Positions 17,541-26,326 of a stretch of 64,000 nucleotides of DNA are shown piece after piece. Location of the stretch: positions 166,797 through 230,796 of the forward strand of contig NZ_ANNU01000006.1 of assembly GCF_000346615.1 (NCBI RefSeq), written 5' to 3'. Both the position numbers and the translations under genes were made by a program. The stretch comes from Nafulsella turpanensis ZLM-10 (GTDB lineage Bacteria > Bacteroidota > Bacteroidia > Cytophagales > Cyclobacteriaceae). A model generated the notes under the pieces. The model was not told where the DNA came from and searched no databases. It saw only the letters and a list, made by a program, of their open reading frames with translations. Numbering within the stretch: position 1 is the first letter of the stretch; each line of letters starts with the position of its first letter.

Positions 17541-17792
17541 CTATTCCTTTGGTAAACTTTTTATAGTAAGTACAATGGAGGCGGTAACTGACATTAAGGT
17601 AAAAACTATCAGGAAAGCAGGAAAGCGCAGGCCGAGGTACTGATCCAGCTCCCAACCTGCCCACACCGCCAGGCCTATGGCTCCCAGCATCTGGAAAGCA
17701 AGGCCTGAATACTTCATATATTCATTAAGCGGACTTTGCTTCCGGTTCTTCTGATTTTCTAACCTTTCGGGCTTCTTCTCTTCCTGGGGCAT
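17541..17792 (-). CDS. atpZ: AtpZ/AtpI-type assembly protein
   Basis: From the ATG at 17792 the product is 83 residues: a charged N-terminus and two membrane helices in the AtpZ pattern 'YMKYSGLAFQMLGAIGLAVW' then 'GWELDQYLGLRFP'. The family assists F0 assembly or magnesium/ion handling linked to ATP synthase. The start overlaps the 3-prime end of the bactofilin gene by 68 bases in another frame. A later Met just before the first helix (17717) would avoid the overlap but removes the charged N-terminus that family members have. Confidence 0.85.
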   Translation of the reverse strand: MPQEEKKPERLENQKNRKQSPLNEYMKYSGLAFQMLGAIGLAVWAGWELDQYLGLRFPAFLIVFTLMSVTASIVLTIKSLPKE

Positions 17793-18183
17793 GATCAAAA
17801 TCGGTAATTTTTATTTCTTTTGCATCTGCACCCATCTGGCAGGATCCGTTGAATACAGCACCGGCCTCCACTACCATTTTATTCGTAATGATATCGCCTT
17901 TTATTCTGGCAGATGGCTTCAAAATCAATAATTCTGTTACTTCCACACGGCCTGTAACTTCTCCTTCTATTTCGGCATTTTGCGCCAGCACGTTTCCATC
18001 TATAAAAGAAGAATCGCCCAGCACAAGTTTCGATTTACTGGTTATATTTCCTTTAACCTTTCCATCAATCCGGATGTTCCCGAAAGTTTCAATATCCCCT
18101 ACAAGGCTTGTTCCTTTTCCGATGGTATTGCTACTGGTGGTAAGCTGCTCCTCTACTGCTTTCTTTTCGTGCTTGTTAAACAT
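17725..18183 (-). CDS. Bactofilin
   Basis: A 152-residue protein with the bactofilin (DUF583) beta-helix core, recognisable from hydrophobic repeats every six residues ('GTSLVGDIETFGNIRIDGKV', 'KGNITSKSKLVLGD', 'GEVTGRVEVTELLILKPSAR'), flanked by a short disordered N-terminus and a charged C-terminal tail. Bactofilins polymerise into cytoskeletal filaments tied to cell shape and local peptidoglycan work. The neighbouring M23 peptidase fits the bactofilin-endopeptidase pairing known from Helicobacter (CcmA-Csd). Its 3-prime end overlaps atpZ. Confidence 0.93.
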   Translation of the reverse strand: MFNKHEKKAVEEQLTTSSNTIGKGTSLVGDIETFGNIRIDGKVKGNITSKSKLVLGDSSFIDGNVLAQNAEIEGEVTGRVEVTELLILKPSARIKGDIITNKMVVEAGAVFNGSCQMGADAKEIKITDFDHAPGREEARKVRKSEEPEAKSA

Positions 18184-18215
18184 AATACTATTGGGTTAAT
18201 ATGCTGATTAATTTT

Positions 18216-18360
18216 GAATGATAGAAGGAGTGAATGATAGAATAAGCTAAACTTTTCCTTCTCCTTTACCTCATCTTGCCACTTATATCTTATTATCTTA
18301 CGTCTATTATCTTTTGTCCTATGTCTCCCGGCTCCTGATACCTCATACCCGATACCTGCC
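18216..18360. repeat. Intergenic degenerate short repeats
   Basis: GAATGATAGAA occurs at 18216-18226 and 18232-18242. Further on, many T-rich near-repeats follow (variants of TATCTTATTATCTTACGTC and CTGATACCTCATACCCGATACCTG). No gene is evident in the 181 bases between the bactofilin and M23 genes. Composition differs from neighbouring genes. Confidence 0.45.
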
Positions 18361-18364
18361 CCCA

Positions 18365-19231
18365 CTAAAAAGAAACAAATTCTTCCGGATCGATGGGATT
18401 GCCATTGTACCACAGTTCAAAGTGCAGATGCGGCCCGGAAGTTAACTCTCCTGTATTACCAATGATCGATACGACTTCACCCGCCCGAACAAATTCTCCG
18501 GCTTTTCTTAGCAGGGCCGAATTATGCTTGTAAACCGATACCAGGTCAGTCCGGTGCTGAATAGCCACCACATAACCTTCCTTTTGTGTCCACACCGAAA
18601 GCAGTACTGTTCCATCGGCCACTGCTTTTACAGGCTCATTTGGCTTTGAAACGATATCGGCCCCGTAATGCTCAATTTTCGTATCGAACGGAGCAGACAC
18701 CATACCGGAAATTGGTGAGAAAAAGAATATTTCCTGCAGCTCACTGTTGCTGCTGCTCAGGCTTTTATCGTACAGGAGGCTCCCTTCAAACTCCGACCGC
18801 AGGGCTGAGTCAACTGCCGGAAGATCTTCCAGCAACAATTCTTCCTTTTCTACACTACGTATTTCGGCCGAGGCTTTAAGTTCACTCAGGGTATCATGTG
18901 CCACCTCTCCACTCGAAAGGCGCTTAAACAATTTAATAAACTCTTCCTTTCTATCCACCTCTAAGGCCAGCGAATCGACGGTAAGCGAAAGCTCGATCAG
19001 CTGGCGATTGGCCTCTACCTCGGCATGCCGGGGGTCCAGCCAGGCCGAAAGAATAGTGGTAACCAGGTAAAGACTAATCAAAAGAACAATCAGGAAAATA
19101 CTTACCAGAAATACTACTAACTTTGCATAGGTAAAACTGATGGTAGTACGTTCTGCAAAGTTCTCTTCATTTCTGAGAATCAGCAGATACCGGTTCGACA
19201 ACCAGTCCGACAATGTTTTTTTGGACTTCAA
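18365..19231 (-). CDS. M23 family metallopeptidase
   Basis: A 288-residue protein with an N-terminal membrane anchor (about residues 32-58, 'VVFLVSIFLIVLLISLYLV'), a short coiled coil, and a C-terminal LytM/M23 domain with zinc ligands in 'HYGADIV' and 'SGPHLHFELWYNG' (HxH). M23 enzymes cleave peptidoglycan cross-bridges. It is next to a bactofilin gene, suggesting a shape-related endopeptidase. A TTG box and TACTTTTG -7 element lie upstream. Confidence 0.93.
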   Translation of the reverse strand: MKSKKTLSDWLSNRYLLILRNEENFAERTTISFTYAKLVVFLVSIFLIVLLISLYLVTTILSAWLDPRHAEVEANRQLIELSLTVDSLALEVDRKEEFIKLFKRLSSGEVAHDTLSELKASAEIRSVEKEELLLEDLPAVDSALRSEFEGSLLYDKSLSSSNSELQEIFFFSPISGMVSAPFDTKIEHYGADIVSKPNEPVKAVADGTVLLSVWTQKEGYVVAIQHRTDLVSVYKHNSALLRKAGEFVRAGEVVSIIGNTGELTSGPHLHFELWYNGNPIDPEEFVSF

Positions 19232-19280
19232 GCCTGCTTGGTGTTAATTTTGGTGGTAACTTTTATACTTCGCTTCTATA

Positions 19281-19308
19281 CAAAAGTATGTATTTAAACT
19301 AATTACAA
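19281..19308 (-). promoter_or_regulatory. Candidate promoter TTG-N17-TACTTTTG
   Basis: On the minus strand, TTG (19306-19308) lies 17 bases before TACTTTTG (19281-19288). Transcription would start near 19275, giving a leader of about 43 bases to the M23 gene. Confidence 0.45.
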
Positions 19309-19335
19309 TAAATAGATGTACTAATTTTTAAGTCT

Positions 19336-21972
19336 TTGGCGTTTATTCATATTAAAAATACAATTGGCTTGCTAAACGTTCGCTTTCCCCTTTCCCGCGC
19401 TTTTGCCTGCTGTTATATCCTGTTATTTCTGGCAGGCTGCGCAGCCGAACGCAAAGGTCCTGTGGCCAACATCTACCACAATATTACCGCCCGCTACAAT
19501 GCCTATTTTCTTGCCAAAGAAAAAATGGAAGAGGTGGAGGATGCATTGGCCGATGCACAGGAACGCAACTTCAACCAGCTGCTACCTATATTTCCGGAGG
19601 TAGATACCTCTGTGATAAGTACTCTGCAGCCTCAGCTTGAGGATATATTAAAGAAAGCTTCCATTGCCATTGATCGCCATAAACACAGCAAGTGGGTCGA
19701 CGACAGCTATATTCTCGTTGGCAAAACACGCTTTTATAAGGGTGAGTATGAGCACGCCGTCGAAACCTTTAAGTACGTAAATGTTAACAGCGAAGATGAT
19801 GATGCCCGGCACCGGGCCCTCATTAACCTGATGCGTACTTTTATCGATTATAATGAGCTCAATAACGCGAAAGCAGTATCTGATTACCTGCGTAAGGAAA
19901 AATTAAATAAAGAAAATTTAAAAAAGTATTACCAGACACTCGCCTATTTTTACCGGCAGCGGGAGGACTGGCCCTATATGGCTGCCGCCCTTGAGGAGGC
20001 CGCTCCACGTACTCCCAAAGATGAAGGGAGAGCCCGCCTCTATTATATACTGGGGCAGCTGTACCAGCAAATGGGGCTCGACCAGCAGGCTTATGAAAGC
20101 TTCGAAAAGAGCCTTAAAAGCAACCCCGATTACGAACTGAGCTTTTTTGCCCGTCTGAGCATGGCGCAGGTATTCGACCTGGCGCAGGAAGCGGATGAAA
20201 AGGAAATTCGCCGCTATTTCCAAAAACTACTCAAAGACAAGAAAAACCGGGAGTACCGCGATAAAATATATTATGAGCTGGGGAATTTCGAGGCCCGGCA
20301 GGGAAACCTGGATGCGGCTATCGAAAATTATAAAAAATCTATCCAGGCAAGTGTCAATAACCCTCGGCAGAAAAGCTATGCCTACCAGGCCCTGGCCGAG
20401 CTCTACTACGATACCTTTAATGACTATCGCCTGGCCGAAGCTTATTATGATAGTACACTGCAAAACCTCCCGCCCGACGAGCCCGACTATGCACAGGTAC
20501 AGCAGCGGCGGGAAGTGTTGGGGGAGCTCCTCACGCAGCTGAATACTGTTCAACTGCAGGACAGCCTCCTACGGCTGGTGCAGCTCGACAGCCTGAGCCT
20601 GCGCACTTACCTCGAAGAGATAGTGCGGGAGGAAATGGAAGAAGAGGCCCGACAGGCAAAGCTGATAGATGAGCAGCGGATGAACCAGGTAAATGTCCGC
20701 ACCGGCTTTAATACCGTTCGCGATAAATTCGGCCTTACCGACAATCTGCAGAACAGAGAGGCCACCTGGTACTTTTACAATCAAAACCTCCTGGGCATTG
20801 GGCAGGCAGAGTTTATCAAGAACTGGGGCGACCGCCCGCTGCAGGATAACTGGCGCATCCTCAGTGGCGATCAGCGCGAAAATACTAATGTAATTACCCA
20901 GGCCATGGAGCAGGAGAGCGCACTTACCGATACGCCCATTCAGCCCGACGAAGATGAAATTATCGCCTCCCGCACATTGGAGTACTACAACGAACTTCCT
21001 TTTGCCGAAGAAGAGCAGGACCTGGCTCTGGCAGCTATAGAAAATGCCTACTATAAGCTTGGGAAAATTTACAACTACGATCTCCAGGAGTATGGCAGGG
21101 CCATTGCCGCCTTCGATACGCTGTTACAGCGGTTCCCCGAAAGTGAGCTAAGGCCGGAAGTCCTGTACGAACTCTACCTGCTGCACAAAGGGAAAGACGA
21201 TGCCTTGGCAGAGCAGTATAAGAATGAGCTGGTACAGCAATATCCTAATACTACTTTTGCTAAAGTAGCGCTTAACCCTAATTACCTGGAAGAAAGCGAC
21301 CAAATAACCGTCTTTCTGAAGGAAGCCTATGCACAGGCATACGAATGGTATAATTCCGGCGCCTACACCCGAGCCGACAGCCTCCTCCGGGTAAACCTTA
21401 AGGAGCATCCTGAAAACTCCTTTAGCGACCACCTCCGCCTGCTCCAGATAATGGTAAAAGGAAAAACCGATGGTGCCGCTCCTTACCAGTACGAACTAAA
21501 TCAGTTTATTGAGCAAACAACCGATGATCAGCTAAGAGCCTATGCCCAGGAGTTATTGCAGGCCAGCTATAAATTTGCCGAGAATAAAGCTAAAATTGAA
21601 GGAACACGCTTTATCGAGGACTTCAATCAGCCGCATTATTTTATTATAAAGTACGAAAATGAAAAAAAACTTGCAGATCCATTAATTGCAGCGGTAGATT
21701 CCTTTAATTTGAAGTACGAGCAAACGCCTGACCTTAAAGCCACTAACCTGCGACTGAACGATCAAACCAGCATGGTGTATGTAAACCAGTTCCCCGACAG
21801 GAGCTCAGCTGTGCAGTATCTCCGGGCTATTAACAGGAGCAAGGTAATTCCTGAGGAGGCAAAGAACGCAAACGTTCAATCCTTTGTTGTTTCCAGAGAT
21901 AACTTCCAGATTCTCTACGACTCCAAGGATATCGACAGCTACTTAAAATTCTTTAATAAATTTTATAACTGA
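19336..21972 (+). CDS. sprE: T9SS/gliding lipoprotein SprE (PorW)
   Basis: An 878-residue lipoprotein with lipobox 'FLAGC' (Cys35 by this start) and many TPR units; residues just after the lipid cysteine read 'RKGPVANIYHNITARYNAYF', a signature of SprE/PorW. TPR-like helices extend over most of the length ('AYESFEKSLKSNPDYELSFF', 'FEARQGNLDAAIENYKKSIQ'). SprE/PorW is required for type IX secretion and gliding and links the GldKLMN core to other components. There is no ATG before the signal sequence; a TTG at 19336 gives this frame, but a later TTG/ATT may be the true start. It is followed by a PBP1A gene after four bases. Confidence 0.85.
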   Translation: MAFIHIKNTIGLLNVRFPLSRAFACCYILLFLAGCAAERKGPVANIYHNITARYNAYFLAKEKMEEVEDALADAQERNFNQLLPIFPEVDTSVISTLQPQLEDILKKASIAIDRHKHSKWVDDSYILVGKTRFYKGEYEHAVETFKYVNVNSEDDDARHRALINLMRTFIDYNELNNAKAVSDYLRKEKLNKENLKKYYQTLAYFYRQREDWPYMAAALEEAAPRTPKDEGRARLYYILGQLYQQMGLDQQAYESFEKSLKSNPDYELSFFARLSMAQVFDLAQEADEKEIRRYFQKLLKDKKNREYRDKIYYELGNFEARQGNLDAAIENYKKSIQASVNNPRQKSYAYQALAELYYDTFNDYRLAEAYYDSTLQNLPPDEPDYAQVQQRREVLGELLTQLNTVQLQDSLLRLVQLDSLSLRTYLEEIVREEMEEEARQAKLIDEQRMNQVNVRTGFNTVRDKFGLTDNLQNREATWYFYNQNLLGIGQAEFIKNWGDRPLQDNWRILSGDQRENTNVITQAMEQESALTDTPIQPDEDEIIASRTLEYYNELPFAEEEQDLALAAIENAYYKLGKIYNYDLQEYGRAIAAFDTLLQRFPESELRPEVLYELYLLHKGKDDALAEQYKNELVQQYPNTTFAKVALNPNYLEESDQITVFLKEAYAQAYEWYNSGAYTRADSLLRVNLKEHPENSFSDHLRLLQIMVKGKTDGAAPYQYELNQFIEQTTDDQLRAYAQELLQASYKFAENKAKIEGTRFIEDFNQPHYFIIKYENEKKLADPLIAAVDSFNLKYEQTPDLKATNLRLNDQTSMVYVNQFPDRSSAVQYLRAINRSKVIPEEAKNANVQSFVVSRDNFQILYDSKDIDSYLKFFNKFYN

Positions 21973-21976
21973 TAGA

Positions 21977-24334
21977 ATGGCAGCAGAAACGCCAAAAAAG
22001 AAAAAAAAGGGAACACCTTCGTCTAAGTCGAAGATTTACCGTTCCGTGGTTATCGGGTTGTGGGTGCTTTTTATTGGAGGCCTCCTGGCCTTTCCGCTGT
22101 ATGTGTATACAGTTAGCATTAATTTTATGGGCCTCTATGGAGGAGTGCCCGGCTTTAAATTACTGGAAAACCCGGAGAACAACCTTTCTTCCGAGCTTTA
22201 CTCCGCCGATAATGTACTGCTTGGCAAGTATTTTCGCGAAAACCGTGTGAATGCCACCTTCGACGAGCTATCGCCTAATCTGGTTAACAGCCTGGTGGCT
22301 ACGGAAGATGTTCGCTTTGAAGAACATGCTGGCATAGACGAAATAGGCATGATGCGGGTGGCAGTAAAATCGATTCTGCTGGGCCAGAATGCCGGTGGTG
22401 GCAGCACCCTTTCGCAACAGCTGGCGAAGAACCTCTTTAACCTCCGTACCGATGAGGATTACGAGGGCAAGCTGAATGGCATCAATCCTGCGCTGGACCT
22501 CATCATCAGCAAAACCAAAGAATGGATACTGGCTGTACGCCTCGAAAGAGCCTATACCAAAAAGGAAATACTGGCCATGTACCTGAACACGGTCGACTTT
22601 GGCAGTAATGCTTTTGGTATTAAGGTAGCTTCCCAAACCTTCTTCAACAAGACCCCCAATGCCCTGGATGTGCACGAAGCAGCCCTCCTTGCGGGCATTG
22701 TACAGGCCCCTTCGCGCCTGAGCCCGGTTTACAATCCGGAAAATGCCCTCCACCGCCGCAATGTGGTAATTAACCAGCTGGAAAAGTACGATTTTATCAC
22801 TACTGCCCAGGCCGACTCTTTCCAGACACTTCCTCTGGATCTCGAATATAATGTCGAGAACCACAACCAGGGACCGGCGCCGTACTTCCGCTCAGTCATC
22901 AAGGACTTCTTACATTCCTGGTCACGTGAAAATGGCTATGACCTGTACGAAGACGGACTTAAAATCTATACCACCATCGACAGCCGCATGCAGCGTTATG
23001 CCGAAGATGCGGTTAACAGCCACATGGCGAAACTCCAGAAGATTTTTGCCAACGAATGGAAAGGTCAAAATCCCTGGCTCGGTGAAGATAACAAAGAGCT
23101 GAAAGGCTTTATCGAGAGTGAAATGAAGCGAACCGAGCGCTATCGCTCTCTTGTAAAGAGGTTTGGCGAAGGGGCTGATTCCATCGACATCATTCTTAAA
23201 ACGAAAACGCCTATGAGAGTTTTCTCCTACAAGGGAGAAATTGATACTCTCATGTCGCCCATGGATTCCCTGCGCTATTACAAGCGCTTCCTCCATACCG
23301 GCTTTATGGCTATGGACCCTTATTCCGGAGCGGTAAAGGCCTGGGTGGGTGGTATCGACCACAAACACTTTAAATTCGACCACGTAAAGCAGGGTAAGCG
23401 CCAGCCTGGTTCCACCTTTAAGCCTTTTGTGTATGCCACGGCCATTGAAAACGGCTACTCGCCCTGCTACACCGTTTTTGACGTACCACAAAGCTACCAG
23501 ACCGGCGGCGACCCGCCTACCTGGAGCCCCGATAACTCCGATGGTAAATTCTCAGGCCAGCCTATGAACCTGCGGGAAGCGATGGCAAAATCCATCAACT
23601 CTGTTACGGCCAATATCATGTACAAGGTTGGGCCTGAAAATGTGGTGGCCCTGGCTCAGCGGATGGGCATAAAGAGCCACCTTGAGCCTGTGTTAGCCTT
23701 GTCTCTGGGAATCAGTGATGTTTCGGTTTATGAAATGGTTGGCGCCTACAGCACCTTTGTCAATAAAGGCGTTTATACCGAACCTTACTATGTTACCCGC
23801 ATTGAAGATAAAAACGGAAATGTTCTGTACAACCCTCACCCGAAAACGGTGGAGGCACTGAATGAGGAAACGGCCTATGTAATGCTACACATGCTGCAGG
23901 GAGCTACTCAAATTGAAGGAGGTACTGCCATGGGCCTTTCACGCGAGTTACGTCATAATATTGAAATTGGCGGTAAAACGGGTACTACGCAAAACGGCTC
24001 CGACGGCTGGTTTATGGGTGTTACCCCTGAGCTTGTGGCCGGTGCCTGGGTAGGCGGCGATAGCCGCAACATCCGGTTTAAAAGTTGGTATTCAGGGCAG
24101 GGTGCTCGCACAGCCATGCCTATCTGGCAGGAGTTTATGCTAAAGGTATATAACGACCCCGAGTTGAGTATTGATAAAACTACTTTTGAAACCCCTGCCA
24201 AGCCTGTAAGCGTTGAGCTCAACTGCACTGCTTATGCTGAACAGGGCTATGGTGAGGGACTGGAAGGCGAAGCGGCAGATTCTGTTCAAATTCCCGAAAG
24301 ACCTGCCATTGACCCGAATGAGATTGAATTCTAA
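21977..24334 (+). CDS. Class A penicillin-binding protein (PBP1A)
   Basis: A 785-residue bifunctional peptidoglycan synthase. One N-terminal membrane helix, a glycosyltransferase domain ('ATEDVRFEEHAGIDEIG', 'GGSTLSQQLAKNLF', 'RLERAYTKKEILAMYLN') and a transpeptidase domain with the active serine in 'PGSTFKPFVYATA' (SxxK), 'SINSV' (SxN) and 'GGKTGTTQNGSDGWF' (KTG). It polymerises glycan strands and cross-links them in the periplasm. It lies four bases after sprE, so the two are probably co-transcribed; a strong terminator follows. Confidence 0.96.
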   Translation: MAAETPKKKKKGTPSSKSKIYRSVVIGLWVLFIGGLLAFPLYVYTVSINFMGLYGGVPGFKLLENPENNLSSELYSADNVLLGKYFRENRVNATFDELSPNLVNSLVATEDVRFEEHAGIDEIGMMRVAVKSILLGQNAGGGSTLSQQLAKNLFNLRTDEDYEGKLNGINPALDLIISKTKEWILAVRLERAYTKKEILAMYLNTVDFGSNAFGIKVASQTFFNKTPNALDVHEAALLAGIVQAPSRLSPVYNPENALHRRNVVINQLEKYDFITTAQADSFQTLPLDLEYNVENHNQGPAPYFRSVIKDFLHSWSRENGYDLYEDGLKIYTTIDSRMQRYAEDAVNSHMAKLQKIFANEWKGQNPWLGEDNKELKGFIESEMKRTERYRSLVKRFGEGADSIDIILKTKTPMRVFSYKGEIDTLMSPMDSLRYYKRFLHTGFMAMDPYSGAVKAWVGGIDHKHFKFDHVKQGKRQPGSTFKPFVYATAIENGYSPCYTVFDVPQSYQTGGDPPTWSPDNSDGKFSGQPMNLREAMAKSINSVTANIMYKVGPENVVALAQRMGIKSHLEPVLALSLGISDVSVYEMVGAYSTFVNKGVYTEPYYVTRIEDKNGNVLYNPHPKTVEALNEETAYVMLHMLQGATQIEGGTAMGLSRELRHNIEIGGKTGTTQNGSDGWFMGVTPELVAGAWVGGDSRNIRFKSWYSGQGARTAMPIWQEFMLKVYNDPELSIDKTTFETPAKPVSVELNCTAYAEQGYGEGLEGEAADSVQIPERPAIDPNEIEF

Positions 24335-24375
24335 GCAGAAACAGCTTTAAACTTTTTTTACATATAATAGTAAAA

Positions 24376-24411
24376 GTTACAGCAGGCGGAAGCTTTTTCG
24401 CCTGCTGTAAC
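24376..24411 (+). terminator. Terminator after PBP1A gene
   Basis: GTTACAGCAGGCG (24376-24388) pairs perfectly with CGCCTGCTGTAAC (24399-24411), a 13-bp stem, followed by AGTTTTATAG. It separates the sprE-PBP1A unit from uvrC. Confidence 0.75.
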
Positions 24412-24424
24412 AGTTTTATAGCAA

Positions 24425-26215
24425 ATGGAAACTCCTTTTTTCACCCCCGAACAAATCAGCCACCTGCCTGCTGAACCTGGCGTTTATAAGTATTATAATG
24501 CTGAGAAGGAGCTTATTTATGTTGGCAAAGCTAAAAACCTCAGGAAAAGAGTTAGCAGTTATTTCACCAAACAAAAAGGAGTTAACCGGAAAACACAAAA
24601 GCTGGTTTCTGAGATAGCCTCTATTGAGTTTACCATTGTTAATAATGAATTTGAGGCGCTACTGCTTGAAAACAGCCTTATTAAAAAGAACAAGCCGCGC
24701 TATAACATACTCCTGCGAGACGATAAGAGCTATCCTTATATCTGTGTAACGCACGAGCGCTTTCCGCGGATTATTGCCATCCGGAAAATGATTCCCGGTC
24801 TTGGTTCTTATTATGGTCCCTTTGCATCGGTAAAAGCGATGAACAATGTCTTTTACCTTCTCCGCAGCCTCTATCATATCCGTACCTGTAAATACAACCT
24901 TTCCGAAGAAAATATTGAAAGAGGAAAGTTTAAGGTATGCCTGGAGTACCACATTGGCAATTGCAAAGGGCCCTGCGAAGGCTTTCAGTCCGAAGCCGAT
25001 TATATGAAGGACATTGAGCAGGCCGTAAACATACTAAAAGGCAACCTCTCCTTACCGCGGGCCTTCTTTAAGGAGCATATGCAGATGGCCGCAGAAAAGC
25101 TCGCTTTTGAAGAAGCCCAGCGCTTTAAGGAAAAATTTGATCTGCTGGAGAAGTTTCAGTCGAAGTCCCTGGTAGTAAGCACTTCCATTGCCGACCTTGA
25201 TGTACTTACGATCGTAACGGACGACAAGTACGCCTTTATCAACTACCTCAAAATCATTAATGGTGCGGTTACGGTTACCAAAACGGTAGAGGTAAAAAAG
25301 AGGATGGAAGAGACTGACGAGGACATCCTGGCCCTGGTAATGGTGGAGCTGCGGGAACGTTACAACAGTACCGCCAACGAAGTAATTACCAATGTTCCGC
25401 TGGAGATCGAGGCAGACAGACTGCAAATTAACGTTCCGAAAATTGGTGATAAGAAAAAGCTGATTGAAATGTCGCTCAAAAATGCTCTCTACCATAAAAA
25501 AGAACGGCTCAGCAATCTTGAAACCAATCGTCTTAAAGAGAACAGGGTAGTGCTGCAGCTTCAGCAGGACCTGCAGCTAAAAGACCCACCAATGCGGATC
25601 GAATGCTTCGATAACTCCAATATACAAGGCACTAACCCTGTTGCTGCCATGGTATGCTTTATTAACGGGAAGCCTGCAAAAAAAGAATACCGCCACTTTA
25701 ATATTAAAACCGTTATCGGTCCTAACGACTTTGCCTCTATGAACGAAGTGGTTGGAAGACGTTATAAGCGGCTGCTGGAGGAGAAAAAGCCCCTCCCTGA
25801 CCTAATTGTAGTGGACGGGGGCAAAGGACAGCTTAGCGCCTCTGTTGACGCCCTGAAGGCGCTGGATTTGTATGGGAAGGTTCCAATCATTGGCATTGCC
25901 AAACGGCTGGAAGAAATTTTTTACCCTGAAGACCCTTACCCGCTGCACATCGATAAGAAGTCGGAATCGCTTAAACTCATCCAGCGTATACGTGATGAAG
26001 CCCACCGCTTTGCCATTACCCATCACCGCGATAAGCGCAGTAAGGGAGCTTTTACTACTCAATTAGATGAGATGAAAGGAATTGGTAAAGTTACTGCCGA
26101 CAAACTGCTGAAGAATTTCCGCTCTGTTCAAAAGATTAAAGAAGCCAGTGAGGAGGAAATTGCCAAAGTGGTAGGGAAGGATAAAGCCCGGCTGTTAAAA
26201 GAGCAGCTAAGCTGA
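24425..26215 (+). CDS. uvrC: Excinuclease ABC subunit C
   Basis: A 596-residue protein with the expected UvrC order: GIY-YIG nuclease ('GVYKYYNAEKELIYVGKAKN'), cysteine pair region ('CLEYHIGNCKGPCEG'), UVR motif around residues 205-240, an RNase H-like endonuclease half ('RIECFDNSNIQGTNPVA', 'DLIVVDGGKGQLSA') and two HhH units at the C-terminus ('MKGIGKVTADKLLKNFRSV'). UvrC makes the two incisions flanking a lesion in nucleotide excision repair. uvrA lies at 43.4-46.3 kb; uvrB is not in the window. Full-length. Confidence 0.97.
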   Translation: METPFFTPEQISHLPAEPGVYKYYNAEKELIYVGKAKNLRKRVSSYFTKQKGVNRKTQKLVSEIASIEFTIVNNEFEALLLENSLIKKNKPRYNILLRDDKSYPYICVTHERFPRIIAIRKMIPGLGSYYGPFASVKAMNNVFYLLRSLYHIRTCKYNLSEENIERGKFKVCLEYHIGNCKGPCEGFQSEADYMKDIEQAVNILKGNLSLPRAFFKEHMQMAAEKLAFEEAQRFKEKFDLLEKFQSKSLVVSTSIADLDVLTIVTDDKYAFINYLKIINGAVTVTKTVEVKKRMEETDEDILALVMVELRERYNSTANEVITNVPLEIEADRLQINVPKIGDKKKLIEMSLKNALYHKKERLSNLETNRLKENRVVLQLQQDLQLKDPPMRIECFDNSNIQGTNPVAAMVCFINGKPAKKEYRHFNIKTVIGPNDFASMNEVVGRRYKRLLEEKKPLPDLIVVDGGKGQLSASVDALKALDLYGKVPIIGIAKRLEEIFYPEDPYPLHIDKKSESLKLIQRIRDEAHRFAITHHRDKRSKGAFTTQLDEMKGIGKVTADKLLKNFRSVQKIKEASEEEIAKVVGKDKARLLKEQLS

Positions 26216-26274
26216 TTTTTCTCCTGTTGTTATCTTCTTTCCTTTTTATAGATAGACTCCTGTTCCTTAGAAAC

Positions 26275-26306
26275 AAAAAGAGGAGACATTGCTGTCTCCT
26301 CTTTTT
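26275..26306. terminator. Bidirectional terminator between uvrC and gldN
   Basis: AAAAAGAGGAGACA (26275-26288) pairs perfectly with TGTCTCCTCTTTTT (26293-26306), a 14-bp stem with a four-base loop, T-run on both strands. It serves two convergent genes. Confidence 0.85.
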
Positions 26307-26326
26307 ATAGATGTTTATTTTATAGC

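Noticed and set aside
22268..22864. 198-residue minus-strand frame antisense to PBP1A
   Set aside because: Entirely inside a well-supported gene and without recognisable motifs.
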